The notes: a model not told the origin generated them from the sequence alone. Shown: positions 28,249 to 39,528, numbered from the stretch's first letter. The stretch is 64,000 bases of DNA from Streptomyces sp. 11x1 (GCF_032598905.1 NZ_CP122458.1:4092001-4156000), one strand, 5' to 3'. Numbers and translations: made by a program.

Positions 28249-29144
28249 ATGGATACCCAGCACCCTAGCGCGCCCCCGCGCGCCCATGCCCGGCTTGCCG
28301 ACAACAACCACCCGAACCGGCAGAGCCAATCCGGCGGCGGCCTGGTCCACGACCACACCCGCCACACCACCCGCTTCACGGTGATCGGCAACCACCTCGC
28401 CCAGCACCCGGAGCTGTCGCTCCTCGCGATCGGGCTGGCGACGCATATCCAGTCGCTGCCGAAGGGCGCCCGCGTCGACATCAAGAGCCTCGCGGCCCGC
28501 TTCAAGGAGGGCGCGACCCGGATCGCCGCCGCGCTGAACGAGTTGCAGGACCACGGCTACCTGCGCCGGGAGCGCGTACGTACCCCCGGCGGCCGGATCG
28601 TCACCCGTACGACCTCCTGCAACCAGCCCGGCCACAACAGGGCCGACAACGAGCCCGGGGCACGCCCGGCGCACGCGCCCCGGAAGGACCGCCAGGACCC
28701 GAGGCAAAAGACCCCCCGCAAGCCCCTCCCCGCCGTCCCCCAGCCCGCCTACCGCTCCCCCACCCTCCTCCAGACCGCCACCGATCTCCTCGCCGACCTG
28801 CGCCGCACGGACCCCGGCTGCTGCTCTCCGCCTGCGACGCCGCGCACCTCGCCCCGGGCGTCGCCGCCTGGCTGGAGCGCGACCTCACCCCCACCGCCGT
28901 ACGCCACGCCCTGACCGACGATCTCCCGAACGAGCCCCTCCATCGCCCGGCCGCGTTCCTGGCCCACCGGCTCACGGACCGGCTGCCACCCCTGCCGCCG
29001 TACCGCGCCCCGGCGTCACCGCCTCCCGCCCACTACGAGATGACGAACTGCGACGGCTGCGACCGTGGCTTCCGGGGCCCGAAAGGGAGCCGCTGCCGCG
29101 ACTGCGGGCCCGACCCCAGGCCCAACCTCATGGAGGTCACCTAG
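28249..29144 (+). pseudogene. HTH and zinc-finger protein, split by a frameshift
   Basis: The frame from ATG 28249 (GGAG upstream) encodes a winged-HTH-like segment of Streptomyces replication/regulatory type (HTTRFTVIGNHLAQHPELSL, GARVDIKSLAARFKEGATRI, LRRERVRTPGG) for about 190 codons. From about 28815 homology moves to another frame: RLLLSACDAAHLAPGVAAWL, then FLAHRLTDRLPPLPPYR, ending with a CDGC...CRDC zinc-ribbon and stopping at TAG 29142. One base missing from the C-run at 28812-28815 restores a single protein of about 298 residues. Without that correction the first frame ends at 28914 in a Pro/Ser-rich out-of-frame tail. Either a real mutation or an assembly error. Confidence 0.75.
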
Positions 29145-29193
29145 CATGAACGTGACGATCCTTGCCCACGGGCCCAGACGAGGAGCGAGCGCC

Positions 29194-29793
29194 ATGACCA
29201 TCGCCCCGGACGACGCGCAACACGGCGCCCCCCACATCTACCGAACCATGCGGGATTTCGTTCAGTCGATGGACGACGCCCTCCCCGGCAAATTCGAGAT
29301 CACCAAGGAAGGGATCGTCCACGACATGATGTCTCCGGGAGGACCTCACGAAGTGACGGCAGCACATGTCAGCCGCCGTCTGGAAAAACTCATGCCGGAG
29401 GAGTTGCTGGCCCACAACGGCACGCCCGACGTGGAGGACGAGCCGGAGGGCATCATGCGCCACCCCGATGTCATGGTGATCGCCTGGGACGATCTCAATG
29501 TCCCGGGCTCCATCGACCCCCGGACACTCGTCGCCGCGATCGAGGTCGTCTCCCGCTCCAACCCCGACAACGACTGGGTCGCCAAGATGCGCGACTACCC
29601 CCTGCTCGGCATCCCCGTCTACGCCGTCTTCGACCCCCGCACCGGCACGGGCGCCGTCCTCACCGACATCCACGCCACGCCGGACGGCCCGCGCTACGCC
29701 ACCCGCAAGGACTTCGTCTACGGCGAGGACGTCACCATCGCCGACTGGACCATCTCCACGGAGAACCTGCCCCGCTACCCGGACAAGGGCTGA
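29194..29793 (+). CDS. Uma2 family (DUF820) PD-(D/E)XK-like protein
   Basis: 199-residue protein with the Uma2/DUF820 pattern: FEITKEGIVHDMMSPGGPHE, MRHPDVMVIAWDD (central acidic residue) and LVAAIEVVSRSNPDNDWVAK, containing the E..K-like core, then YPLLGIPVYAVFDP. The family has a restriction-endonuclease-like fold and is abundant in Streptomyces, but its role is unknown. The ATG at 29194 has GAGGAGC upstream. It lies 49 bp after the frameshifted HTH gene. Confidence 0.88.
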   Translation: MTIAPDDAQHGAPHIYRTMRDFVQSMDDALPGKFEITKEGIVHDMMSPGGPHEVTAAHVSRRLEKLMPEELLAHNGTPDVEDEPEGIMRHPDVMVIAWDDLNVPGSIDPRTLVAAIEVVSRSNPDNDWVAKMRDYPLLGIPVYAVFDPRTGTGAVLTDIHATPDGPRYATRKDFVYGEDVTIADWTISTENLPRYPDKG

Positions 29794-29805
29794 GGTCGAC
29801 GCCGC

Positions 29806-30876
29806 TCACCTCCCGGCCGCCAACCCCTCCCGCAGCGCCCCGTACGCCGGCTTGCGCCCGTACTCCTCGTCCATCGGCGTCGCCGAGCCCTCGCCGTCGA
29901 AGACTCCGGGCACCCACGAGTACTTGTCCGTGAATCCCCACACCGTGAACGACGTGCAGCTCCGCGCCCCCAGACAGGCGTCCAGCAACTGCCGGTAGTA
30001 GCTGGCCTGCGTCGCCGACTTCACCTCGTCCGCCGGCAGGATCATCCGCACGTCCACCTCCGTGAACGCCGTCCGCATCCCCAGCGCCTCGAAGCGGGCC
30101 AGATTCGCGGGGACGTCGGCCGGGAAGCCGTACTGGATCGCGAGGTGCCCCTGCGCGCCGAAGCCCTGCACCGGTACGCCCTCCGCGCGCAACCGCTTTG
30201 CCAGTTCGTAGTACGCCGTGGACTTCGCGTTGACGCCCTCCACGTTGTAGTCGTTGAGGAAGAGCTTCGCCTTCGGATCGGCGGCGTGCGCCCAGCGGAA
30301 CGCGTCCGCGATGTACGACGGGCCCAGCTCACGCAGCCAGATCGAGTTCCGCAGGCTGCCGTCCTCCTCGAAGACCTCGTTGACCACGTCCCACTGCTGG
30401 ATCTTCCCCTTGTACCGCTTCACCTCGGTGGTGATGTGCTTCCTGAGGATGCCGCGCAGCTCCGTCGCGCCGATCGATCCGTCCGCCACCCCGGCCGTCA
30501 GCCAGCCCGGCAGCTGGCTGTGCCAGACCAGGGTGTGCCCGCGCACGACCTGCCCGTTCGCCCGCGCGAAACGGACCAGGTCGTCGGCGGCCTTCCAGTC
30601 GTAGACCCCCCGCTGCGGCTCCACCGACTCCCACTTCATGACGTTCTCGGCGGTCACCGAGTTGAACTCACGGACCGTCGTCCGGCGGTACGTCCGGTCG
30701 TCCGCGAGGGCCGTCATGTCGACGGCCGTGCCGACGCGGACGCCGGCGCGGTCGGCGAGCGCCCTCAACGACGGGCCGCCATGAGGGCCGTGCGCAGAGG
30801 CCGACGGCACGGCCACCGCCGTGGCCAGCAGCGCCCCGGCGACCACCCCGAGCGCGGGCATGCGAAACCGGTTCAT
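29806..30876 (-). CDS. Secreted endo-1,4-beta-xylanase, GH10
   Basis: Cleaves the xylan backbone outside the cell. Signal peptide about 1-27 (MNRFRMPALGVVAGALLATA, cleavage near ASA-HGP). The GH10 barrel contains ENVMKWESVEPQ, HTLVWHSQLPGW, the acid/base glutamate in WDVVNEVFEEDG and the nucleophile in AFTEVDVRM; there is no carbohydrate-binding module. I prefer the ATG at 30876, nine bases after GGAG; an ATG at 30885 adds three residues. It follows the GH115 gene by about 40 bp in the same direction, so the two form a xylan-degrading operon. Confidence 0.93.
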   Translation of the reverse strand: MNRFRMPALGVVAGALLATAVAVPSASAHGPHGGPSLRALADRAGVRVGTAVDMTALADDRTYRRTTVREFNSVTAENVMKWESVEPQRGVYDWKAADDLVRFARANGQVVRGHTLVWHSQLPGWLTAGVADGSIGATELRGILRKHITTEVKRYKGKIQQWDVVNEVFEEDGSLRNSIWLRELGPSYIADAFRWAHAADPKAKLFLNDYNVEGVNAKSTAYYELAKRLRAEGVPVQGFGAQGHLAIQYGFPADVPANLARFEALGMRTAFTEVDVRMILPADEVKSATQASYYRQLLDACLGARSCTSFTVWGFTDKYSWVPGVFDGEGSATPMDEEYGRKPAYGALREGLAAGR

Positions 30877-30920
30877 GTACGTCATCTCCAGGTCCCTTCT
30901 CAGACCTCAGAACTCGGAAC

Positions 30921-33900
30921 TCAGATCCGGCGACTCTCCAACGGCCCCAGATACGTCGGCGTCAACCCGCCCGTGTCGATCACCAGGCGCTGCACCACCA
31001 CCGTCGGGTCGACCATCCAGAACGTCAGCCGGTGCACCCCGGGCCCGGAGATCGCGTGCCGGGTCACTGTCATGTTGACGTTGTCCGAGGTGTTGCGCGC
31101 CCACTGCTTGTTCATGAGTCCGTCGTCGGCCCCGGTGACGGCGCTGATGTCGACGACCTGGGGTTCCCCACCGTCGAACGACACCCCGTACCGCAGGCCA
31201 CCCGTCGGAAGCGCTGGATTCCTCGGCGAGAGATACACCCGGACCGTCACCTCCTCCACGGCCGACAGAAGACTCACCTCGTACTCCAGCCGCGGCCCGG
31301 CCCCGCCCGGCGTCCGCCGGGGCGCCGTCACGGGCCACGGCGTCATCCCCGCCCCCGTACGTCCGATCCGCTCGATCCGCCGCCAGCGCACGCGCCCGTC
31401 GGCCGACCCCACCGCCCGCGCGTAGTGCTCCGCGTCGATCGCGACATAGCCGCCCGCCTCGACGAATCCCCTGAGCCCCCGCGCCTCCCTCGCCGACGGT
31501 TTCTCCGCGACGGCCCGCACGGTGACCGATTCCCCGGCCCCTGTCACCGTCAACGAGCCCGAGGCGCGCCCCGTCGGCACCCGCCCCCAGTCCACCCGCA
31601 CCGCCACCCGCTCCTGCTCCTCGACCCGCCCCCGCAACCGCTCCACCACCAGCCACGGCACCGACGGCTCGATCCGGTACGAGAAGGGCGTACGCCCCCG
31701 GTTGAAGATCTCCACGTACTGTTGGGGCCTGGTCTGGTACGGGCTGAACACCGGAAGCACCGGCCCCGCCCCAGTGGCACCCGACCCGGGCCACCACTCC
31801 CCCGAGTCGTCCGCCCCGTCCACCGCCACCCCCAACTCGGCGGCCTCCGGCACCTCGATCCGCCGCACCTTGGGGAAGATCTCGTCCGGCAGCGCCATAT
31901 GGTCCTTCTCCGGCTGCTGCCATCCGGCGTTCGGGCCGTAGCGCTCCACGTCCCCGTATCCGATGTGCGGCTGGGTCTGGAAGCCCCGCCACTTCCCGCC
32001 CGCGACCTCGGTGTTGAAGCGATCGGCCAGCGCGAAGTCCCGCTCCAGACCCGCCTCCGCCTCGGCCGCCATACGATTCGTCGCCGCCCGCCCCTGCCTG
32101 GCGTACAGCAGGTTGCGGAACTCGGCCTCTCGCAGCCCGTACAGGTTCGCGGTGGCCGCCACCTCGTAGCCGACCAGCTCGAACCACGCGTCCCGCATGC
32201 CCTCCGGAAGCCGCCCGCCGACCCGCTCGGCACGTCTCATCAGGGCCCGCCACTCCTGCGTGACCCGCTCCAACTCGCGGTGCCCGAAGTGGAAGGGCGT
32301 CTCCTGGTCGTCGTAGACCACCTCGGTGGTGCCCTCGGCGACCGTGATACGCCGGTTCAGCAGCTCGGGCTTGCGGCGCCCCTGAAGCTGTCCGTACGTG
32401 CTCAGCACCTCGGCGATCCCGGCCGCGACCTCCTCCCCGAAGTGCAGCCGCGCGAAGCCCCGCTCCCACTCCCCCAGGTTCTCCAGATCCCAACGCCCGG
32501 GATTCCAGGCGTAGTCGAGGAAGAACTCGGTCGGCAGCTCATTGCCCTTCAGGTCACCGACGTTCGCCACCCAGAGGCCGTGGTTGCCGTAGGCGTCTGC
32601 CTCGTGCAGCTGCTCCCAGAGGTTCGCCAGGTTGGCGGTGTCGACCCACTTGTAGTTGCGCCCGACCCCGACGTAGTCGAAGTGGTAGTACAACCCGTAC
32701 CCCCCGGGCCGTACGGGCTCCCCGGGGTCCGGATGCTTGCGGATGTTCCCCCAGTTGTCGTCCGTGAGGACCACGGTCACGTCGTCGGGCGCCCGCAGCC
32801 CCCGGTCCCAGTAGCGCTGGACCTCCTTGTAGAGGGTCCACACCTGCGGGGTCTCCGACGCGGGCCGCCCCGTCTCCTCCTCGATGATCCCGCGCTGCGC
32901 CGCGATGATCTCCTGCATCAGCTCGATGCCGTCACCGTCCGGCAGGCTCGTGTCGCCGTTCCCCCGCATCCCCAGCGTGACGACGCCCTCGAAGCCCTGG
33001 TCCACCATGCGCCGGATGCCGTCGCGCCAGTACGCCCGCACGGCCTCGGCGTTGCGCCGGTACGACCACTCCCCGGTGCCCCCGTAGGGGTCCCGCCCGG
33101 GGGTGACGACCTTGCCCGCGCTGTCCCGCACGGCCGGTACCGCATGGCGGTTCCACTCCTCGATCCCCCGCATCATGGGCGCCTCGTGAGACGTGCCCAT
33201 GACAATTCCGTACTCCGTCGCCCGCGCGTGGTTCTCCGGATCGTCCTCGGCGAAGGCCCGCCCCCACACCGCCGGCCAGACGTAGTTGCCCTTGAGCCGC
33301 AGCAGCGCCTCGAAGACCTTGGCCCAGAAGTCCGCGGTGAAGCCCCCTGGGTGCCCCGGCGCCTTCCCGGGCCCGAAGTACGCCGGCGCCCATGTCCCGA
33401 GCGCCGGGTTCTCGTCGTTGATGAAGACACCGCGGTACTTCACGGCCGGCGTCCCCTGGCTGAAGCGACCCGGCCGCACGTACACCGCCGCGCGCCGGAC
33501 CGGCGGCACGTCGTCCCACCAGTACCAGGGCGAGACGCCGAGCCCGTACGAGACGTCGTACGCCCCGAAGATCGTGCCGCGCTGGTCGCTGCCCGCGATG
33601 ACGAAGGCCCGCCGCACCCCGGGCATCGGCCGCTCGACGACCGTCTGCAACGAGGTCTCCCACTTCCCCCGCACCCCGTCGACGTCCAGCTTCCCGGCGT
33701 CGATCAGCCCGTCGATCAGGGGACTGCGCCCAATGGTCCCCACCAGGACCACCTCCCGCGCGACCTCGCTCCCCGGCCGGACCCCCGTCACCCGCTCGAT
33801 GTCGTCCCGCAGGTCCCCCGCGACCCGCACGACCCCGGGGTGATCCTCGGAACTGACCACGACCGGGGCACCGACCAGCGGGAATCCCCCGGACACGGGC

Positions 33901-34067
33901 GCGAAGGAGAGGTACGCGCCCGGATCGGTGACACGCGCGCCCCCGCCCTCCCCGGGCGCCCCTGTCGCCCGACCCTCCCCGGCCCACGCGGTCCCCGGCA
34001 ACGTCGGCACCGCGGCGAGACCCGCGCCCGCCCCCAGAACGCTCCTACGGCTGACGTCCCCGGCCAT
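30921..34067 (-). CDS. Secreted GH115 alpha-glucuronidase (Tat exported)
   Basis: 1,048-residue predicted xylan alpha-1,2-glucuronidase that removes (methyl)glucuronic acid side chains. The N-terminus has a twin-arginine signal (SRRSVLGAGAGLAAVP...), so export of the folded enzyme is expected. The GH115 body includes the FGAYDVSYGLGVSPWYWWDD and KYRGVFINDENPALGTWAP segments and the central PDDVTVVLTDDNWGNIRKHP. The C-terminal about 200 residues look like beta-sandwich domains. The ATG at 34067 follows GGAGAGG by six bases. Operon with the GH10 xylanase. Confidence 0.92.
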   Translation of the reverse strand: MAGDVSRRSVLGAGAGLAAVPTLPGTAWAGEGRATGAPGEGGGARVTDPGAYLSFAPVSGGFPLVGAPVVVSSEDHPGVVRVAGDLRDDIERVTGVRPGSEVAREVVLVGTIGRSPLIDGLIDAGKLDVDGVRGKWETSLQTVVERPMPGVRRAFVIAGSDQRGTIFGAYDVSYGLGVSPWYWWDDVPPVRRAAVYVRPGRFSQGTPAVKYRGVFINDENPALGTWAPAYFGPGKAPGHPGGFTADFWAKVFEALLRLKGNYVWPAVWGRAFAEDDPENHARATEYGIVMGTSHEAPMMRGIEEWNRHAVPAVRDSAGKVVTPGRDPYGGTGEWSYRRNAEAVRAYWRDGIRRMVDQGFEGVVTLGMRGNGDTSLPDGDGIELMQEIIAAQRGIIEEETGRPASETPQVWTLYKEVQRYWDRGLRAPDDVTVVLTDDNWGNIRKHPDPGEPVRPGGYGLYYHFDYVGVGRNYKWVDTANLANLWEQLHEADAYGNHGLWVANVGDLKGNELPTEFFLDYAWNPGRWDLENLGEWERGFARLHFGEEVAAGIAEVLSTYGQLQGRRKPELLNRRITVAEGTTEVVYDDQETPFHFGHRELERVTQEWRALMRRAERVGGRLPEGMRDAWFELVGYEVAATANLYGLREAEFRNLLYARQGRAATNRMAAEAEAGLERDFALADRFNTEVAGGKWRGFQTQPHIGYGDVERYGPNAGWQQPEKDHMALPDEIFPKVRRIEVPEAAELGVAVDGADDSGEWWPGSGATGAGPVLPVFSPYQTRPQQYVEIFNRGRTPFSYRIEPSVPWLVVERLRGRVEEQERVAVRVDWGRVPTGRASGSLTVTGAGESVTVRAVAEKPSAREARGLRGFVEAGGYVAIDAEHYARAVGSADGRVRWRRIERIGRTGAGMTPWPVTAPRRTPGGAGPRLEYEVSLLSAVEEVTVRVYLSPRNPALPTGGLRYGVSFDGGEPQVVDISAVTGADDGLMNKQWARNTSDNVNMTVTRHAISGPGVHRLTFWMVDPTVVVQRLVIDTGGLTPTYLGPLESRRI

Positions 34068-34164
34068 GCCACACCTCTCCACCGATCGCTCCGAACGCGG
34101 ATTTGCTCAGTGCCATGACAAATGGTGGAGGGAGTGAAGCGAGGGGACAACGGGTCGAACGCGC

Positions 34165-34176
34165 CGAATAGTTTCG
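34165..34176. promoter_or_regulatory. Possible palindromic operator upstream of GH115
   Basis: CGAATAGTTTCG lies 98 bp upstream of the GH115 start and has CGAA/TTCG half sites. Streptomyces xylanase genes are known to carry GAAAxTTTC-like palindromes; this site is similar but imperfect. It is a suggestion only. Confidence 0.25.
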
Positions 34177-34209
34177 AACGAGCTGCCCGTAAAGCCAGGG
34201 CAAGCGAAA

Positions 34210-34239
34210 GGGCCCGTACGACCGAAGTCGTACGGGCCC
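34210..34239 (-). terminator. Terminator of the str operon after tuf
   Basis: Thirteen-bp perfect stem (34210-34222 with 34227-34239) around a loop that reads TTCG, closed by C-G, on the transcribed minus strand. That is an exceptionally stable tetraloop. It lies 48 bp after the tuf stop codon. No long U-run follows, as usual in Streptomyces. Confidence 0.85.
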
Positions 34240-34287
34240 CTTCAGGAGCTCAGCTGATGCTGGAGCTACCAGGTCAGACCGACAAGC

Positions 34288-35481
<1,194 letters not shown>

Positions 35482-35559
35482 TGGGGTCCTCCTGTGGAGT
35501 GGTTCTGAACGCCTTGCTTCATCGGCGCCAGGTGATCTTTGCTGGAAAGTCCGGGTCCC

Positions 35560-35593
35560 GGGGCAAACAACCGTGTTTGCGGCCGTTTGCCCC
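35560..35593 (-). promoter_or_regulatory. Hairpin in the fusA-tuf leader
   Basis: Arms GGGGCAAAC (35560-35568) and GTTTGCCCC (35585-35593) are exact reverse complements. A second inverted repeat with GTTGAAC/GTTCAAC arms lies at about 35624-35662, just after the fusA stop. In related Streptomyces tuf has its own promoter in this gap as well as read-through from the str promoter; these structures may attenuate read-through. I could not choose a promoter with confidence. Confidence 0.4.
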
Positions 35594-35663
35594 ACGAGGC
35601 TCCGGAGTCAAGCCTAAAGCGTGTGCACGCGGTGCGTTGAACGCGGTGGTTCAACGCCGTGCG

Positions 35664-37790
35664 TCACTCGCCCTTGGCCTTCGCGATGATCTCCTCGGCG
35701 ACGTTCCGCGGAACCTCGGCGTAGGAGTCGAACTGCATCGAGTAGCTTGCGCGACCCGAGGTCTTGCTGCGGAGGTCTCCGACGTAGCCGAACATCTCCG
35801 AGAGGGGCACGAGGCCCTTCACGACGCGGGCACCGGCCCGCTCCTCCATGGCCTGGATCTGACCACGGCGGGAGTTGATGTCGCCGATGACCTCACCCAT
35901 GTAGTCCTCGGGCGTGGTGACCTCGACGGCCATCATCGGCTCAAGGAGCACGGGGGACGCCTTGCGCGCGGCCTCCTTGAAGGCCTGCGAACCGGCGATC
36001 TTGAACGCGAGCTCGGAGGAGTCGACCTCGTGGTAGCCACCGTCGATGAGCGTGACGCGGACGCCCGTCATCTCGTAGCCCGCGAGGATGCCGAACTGCA
36101 TGGCCTCCTGCGCACCGGCGTCCACCGAAGGGATGTACTCCTTCGGGATGCGGCCACCGGTCACCTTGTTCACGAACTCGTAACTGGCGTCGCCGCCCTC
36201 GATCGGCTCGATCGCGATCTGCACCTTGGCGAACTGACCGGTACCACCGGTCTGCTTCTTGTGCGTGTAGTCGACGCGCTCGACGGCCTTGCGGATCGTC
36301 TCGCGGTAGGCGACCTGCGGCTTGCCGACGTTGGCCTCGACCTTGAACTCACGGCGCATACGGTCGACCAGCACCTCGAGGTGCAGCTCGCCCATACCAC
36401 CGATGATGGTCTGGCCGGTCTCCTCGTCCGAGTGGACCTGGAAGGAGGGGTCCTCCTCCGCGAGACGCTGGATGGCGACACCCAGCTTCTCCTGGTCACC
36501 CTTGGACTTGGGCTCGATGGCGACCTGGATGACCGGCGCCGGGAAGTCCATGGACTCCAGGATCACCGGCTGCTTGTCGTCGCACAGCGTCTCACCGGTC
36601 GTGGTCTGCTTCAGACCCATGACGGCGATGATGTCGCCGGCGCCCACCGACTCGATCTCCTCACGCTTGTTCGCGTGCATGCGGTAGATCTTGCCGATGC
36701 GCTCCTTCTTGCCCTTGACGGAGTTCAGCACGGCGGTGCCGGACTCCAGGCGGCCCGAGTAGACCCGGACGAAGGTGAGCTTGCCGAGGTGCGGGTCGCT
36801 CATGATCTTGAACGCCAGCGCGGACAGCGGCTCGTCGTCGGACGGCTTGCGCTTGACGACCAGCTCGGGGTCCTTCACGTCGTGGCCCTCGATGGCCTCG
36901 ACGTCGAGCGGGGTGGGGAGGTAGCGCACGACCGCGTCGAGCAGGGGCTGGACGCCCTTGTTCTTGAACGCGGTGCCACAGAACACCGGGGTGACCGTGG
37001 TGTCGTTGGACTTGCCGGACGCGATGGTGATGCGACGGATCGCGGCGTACAGCTGCTCCTCGGTGGGCTCGACGCCCTCCAGGTACAGCTCCATGATCTC
37101 TTCGTCGTTCTCGGCGACGGCCTCGACGAGCTTGCCGCGGTACTCCTCGGCAGCCTCGGTGTGCGTGGCCGGGATGTCGACGACGTCGTACATCTCACCC
37201 TTGGCGGCCTCGGCGGACCAGACCAGGGCCTTCATCGTCACGAGGTCGACGACGCCCTTGAAGTCGGCCTCGGCGCCGATCGGGAGCTGCATGACGAGCG
37301 GCTGGGCGCCCAGACGGTCCGAGATCATGTCCACGCAGCGGTGGAACTCGGCGCCGGTACGGTCCAGCTTGTTGACGAAGCAGATGCGGGGCACGCCGTA
37401 ACGGTCGGCCTGACGCCACACCGTCTCCGACTGCGGCTCCACGCCGGCAACGCCGTCGAACACCGTCACGGCACCGTCGAGGACGCGGAGCGAACGCTCC
37501 ACCTCTACGGTGAAGTCGACGTGACCCGGGGTGTCGATGATGTTGATGGTGTGGTCGACGCCCTCGAGCGGCCAGTGACAGGTGGTGGCAGCAGAGGTGA
37601 TCGTGATGCCACGCTCCTGCTCCTGCTCCATCCAGTCCATGGTGGCGGCGCCGTCGTGGACCTCACCGATCTTGTACGAAACGCCGGTGTAGAACAGGAT
37701 CCGCTCGGTGGTGGTCGTCTTGCCCGCGTCGATGTGGGCCATGATCCCGATGTTGCGGACCCTGGCCAGGTCAAGCGAAGTGGTAGCCAT
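35664..37790 (-). CDS. fusA: Translation elongation factor G
   Basis: GTPase that drives ribosomal translocation. The 708-residue protein has G1 AHIDAGKTT, switch I region [13 protein letters not shown]3 DTPGHVDF and G4 NKLDRTG in domain I, followed by domains II-V (signature [20 protein letters not shown] and [20 protein letters not shown] near the end). Length and motifs are those of the canonical EF-G and not of the FusB or tetracycline-protection paralogues. It follows rpsG by 39 bp. Confidence 0.98.
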   Translation of the reverse strand: MATTSLDLARVRNIGIMAHIDAGKTTTTERILFYTGVSYKIGEVHDGAATMDWMEQEQERGITITSAATTCHWPLEGVDHTINIIDTPGHVDFTVEVERSLRVLDGAVTVFDGVAGVEPQSETVWRQADRYGVPRICFVNKLDRTGAEFHRCVDMISDRLGAQPLVMQLPIGAEADFKGVVDLVTMKALVWSAEAAKGEMYDVVDIPATHTEAAEEYRGKLVEAVAENDEEIMELYLEGVEPTEEQLYAAIRRITIASGKSNDTTVTPVFCGTAFKNKGVQPLLDAVVRYLPTPLDVEAIEGHDVKDPELVVKRKPSDDEPLSALAFKIMSDPHLGKLTFVRVYSGRLESGTAVLNSVKGKKERIGKIYRMHANKREEIESVGAGDIIAVMGLKQTTTGETLCDDKQPVILESMDFPAPVIQVAIEPKSKGDQEKLGVAIQRLAEEDPSFQVHSDEETGQTIIGGMGELHLEVLVDRMRREFKVEANVGKPQVAYRETIRKAVERVDYTHKKQTGGTGQFAKVQIAIEPIEGGDASYEFVNKVTGGRIPKEYIPSVDAGAQEAMQFGILAGYEMTGVRVTLIDGGYHEVDSSELAFKIAGSQAFKEAARKASPVLLEPMMAVEVTTPEDYMGEVIGDINSRRGQIQAMEERAGARVVKGLVPLSEMFGYVGDLRSKTSGRASYSMQFDSYAEVPRNVAEEIIAKAKGE

Positions 37791-37829
37791 AAGGCTTCAG
37801 TCTTCTCTCGGTCTCGATGGGGTCTGCGA

Positions 37830-38300
37830 CTACCAGCGGTAGTGCGCGAAGGCCTTGTTGGACTCGGCCATCTTGTGCGTGTCCTCGCGCTTCTTCACAG
37901 CGGCACCCAGGCCGTTGGAGGCGTCGAGAAGCTCGTTGAGCAGACGCTCGGTCATGGTCTTCTCGCGACGGGCGCGGGAGTAACCGACCAGCCAGCGCAG
38001 CGCGAGCGTGTTGGCACGACCGGGCTTGACCTCGATCGGAACCTGGTACGTCGCACCACCGACACGGCGGGACTTGACCTCGAGGGTCGGCTTGATGTTC
38101 TCCAGAGCGCGCTTCAGCGTGATGATCGGGTCGTTGCCCGTCTTCTCACGCAGGCCCTCCATGGCGCCGTAGACGATGCGCTCGGCGGTGGAGCGCTTGC
38201 CGTTCAGCAGCACCTTGTTGATGAGCGACGTGACAAGAGGAGAACCGTAGACCGGGTCGATGATGACCGGGCGCTTCGGGGCGGGGCCCTTACGAGGCAT
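37830..38300 (-). CDS. rpsG: 30S ribosomal protein S7
   Basis: Nucleates assembly of the 30S head; E. coli S7 autoregulates the str operon. The 156-residue protein starts [20 protein letters not shown] and contains [20 protein letters not shown], the S7 signature. It begins two bases after the rpsL stop, consistent with coupled translation. Confidence 0.98.
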   Translation of the reverse strand: MPRKGPAPKRPVIIDPVYGSPLVTSLINKVLLNGKRSTAERIVYGAMEGLREKTGNDPIITLKRALENIKPTLEVKSRRVGGATYQVPIEVKPGRANTLALRWLVGYSRARREKTMTERLLNELLDASNGLGAAVKKREDTHKMAESNKAFAHYRW

Positions 38301-38302
38301 TC

Positions 38303-38674
38303 TTACTTCTCCTTCTTGGCGCCGTAGCGGCTGCGGGCCTGCTTGCGGTTCTTGACACCCTGGGTGTCGAGGGAACCGCGGATGATCTTGTAGCGAACAC
38401 CCGGCAGGTCCTTCACACGGCCACCACGCACGAGCACGATGGAGTGCTCCTGCAGGTTGTGTCCCTCACCCGGAATGTAAGCGGTGACCTCGATCCCGCT
38501 GGTCAGACGCACACGCGCGACCTTACGCAGGGCCGAGTTCGGCTTCTTCGGGGTGGTCGTGAACACACGCGTGCAGACGCCGCGACGCTGGGGCGAACCC
38601 TCGAGTGCGGGCGTCTTGTTCTTCTCGACCTTGTCCTGCCGGCCCTTACGGACCAGCTGCTGGATCGTAGGCAC
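38303..38674 (-). CDS. rpsL: 30S ribosomal protein S12
   Basis: Decoding-centre protein. The 123-residue protein starts at a GTG ([20 protein letters not shown]) with GGAG upstream. The streptomycin-sensitive residues are present: lysine in [11 protein letters not shown] (position 43 equivalent) and lysine in [12 protein letters not shown] (88 equivalent), so no resistance mutation is seen. It is the first gene of the str operon. Confidence 0.98.
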   Translation of the reverse strand: MPTIQQLVRKGRQDKVEKNKTPALEGSPQRRGVCTRVFTTTPKKPNSALRKVARVRLTSGIEVTAYIPGEGHNLQEHSIVLVRGGRVKDLPGVRYKIIRGSLDTQGVKNRKQARSRYGAKKEK

Positions 38675-38870
38675 TACTTCTCCGGTTTCTGTGTGCCGAA
38701 TGGTGAAGCTAACCCGGAACATTCGCCGACCCACGCGGTCGGGTGTGTCGAAACTGCTGAACTCCCGCCGCGAGGCAGAAAGGGCGCAGAGTACGGCGGC
38801 CGCTTACGGCTCCCCCTGTGCGGTTGAAGGCACGCACGAGAGCCAGGGCACACCCCAGGCACAAGGTCTG

Positions 38871-38899
38871 AGCGTACCTACCTCATTCGCTATGGTCAA
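38871..38899 (-). promoter_or_regulatory. str operon promoter (rpsL-rpsG-fusA-tuf)
   Basis: On the minus strand TTGACC (38899-38894) and TACGCT (38876-38871) are separated by 17 bp, an excellent match to the Streptomyces principal sigma factor consensus. The predicted leader before rpsL is about 190 nt. A sequence match; the start site is not measured. Confidence 0.65.
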
Positions 38900-38973
38900 A
38901 ACAAATGGGCGGGAGGTGGTTTAAGGACGAACGTCTCCGCACCGACGCGTCCGCGCCACCGGCCCGCTGGGGC

Positions 38974-39528
38974 TCAGGTTCCGCTGCTCGACGACACTCC
39001 CGCGATCATCAGGACCAGCAGGAAGAAGGCCCAGCCCGCCACGGAGAGCCAGCCGAGGATCAGACCGGCCAGGGCGAAGCCCTCACCGCCCTCCCCGGTG
39101 CGCTTCATCTCGGCGCGGGCGGTGTGGCCCAGGATGACCGCCGGGATGCCGGTGAGCCCCAGCGACATGGTCGTGAGCACACCGCAGACCATCGCGCCCA
39201 CGGCCTTGCCGTTGGTGGGCGGCGGCAGCACGGGCGCCGGCATGAACGTTCTCGGGACCATGGGCGGCATGGGCGCCATGACGCTCGGCTGCGCCGCTGT
39301 GGGCCCCTGGGGCAGGTCGGCGACCAGGAGGGCCAGCTCCCCCACCGTGCGCGCCTGGTAGGCCCTCTCGACGCGCCTCTCGTACTCGTCCTGCGGGAGG
39401 CGGCCCTCACTGAAGCCGGCCTTCAACACATCGACGGCACGCTCACGGTCGGCATGTGCGGCGAGCATGGAGGGACCACTGCCCTGCGCCTGCTGCCACG
39501 GCATCGGCTGCCACGACGGATTCGACAC
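38974..39528 (-). CDS. DUF1707 and DUF4190 membrane protein
   Basis: 184-residue protein from a GTG start. The N-terminal DUF1707 motif is about residues 22-70 (DRERAVDVLKAGFSEGRLPQ, then ERRVERAYQARTVGEL), followed by a Pro/Met-rich linker. The C-terminal DUF4190 part has two hydrophobic helices (about 105-130 and 150-178). Function unknown; these proteins are common in Streptomyces. It lies between the rpoC terminator and the str promoter. Confidence 0.85.
   Translation of the reverse strand: MSNPSWQPMPWQQAQGSGPSMLAAHADRERAVDVLKAGFSEGRLPQDEYERRVERAYQARTVGELALLVADLPQGPTAAQPSVMAPMPPMVPRTFMPAPVLPPPTNGKAVGAMVCGVLTTMSLGLTGIPAVILGHTARAEMKRTGEGGEGFALAGLILGWLSVAGWAFFLLVLMIAGVSSSSGT

Noticed and set aside
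31032..34118. A 1,028-codon plus-strand open frame opposite the GH115 gene
   Set aside because: Overlaps a clear minus-strand gene with a Tat signal and family motifs; no homology or start signal.
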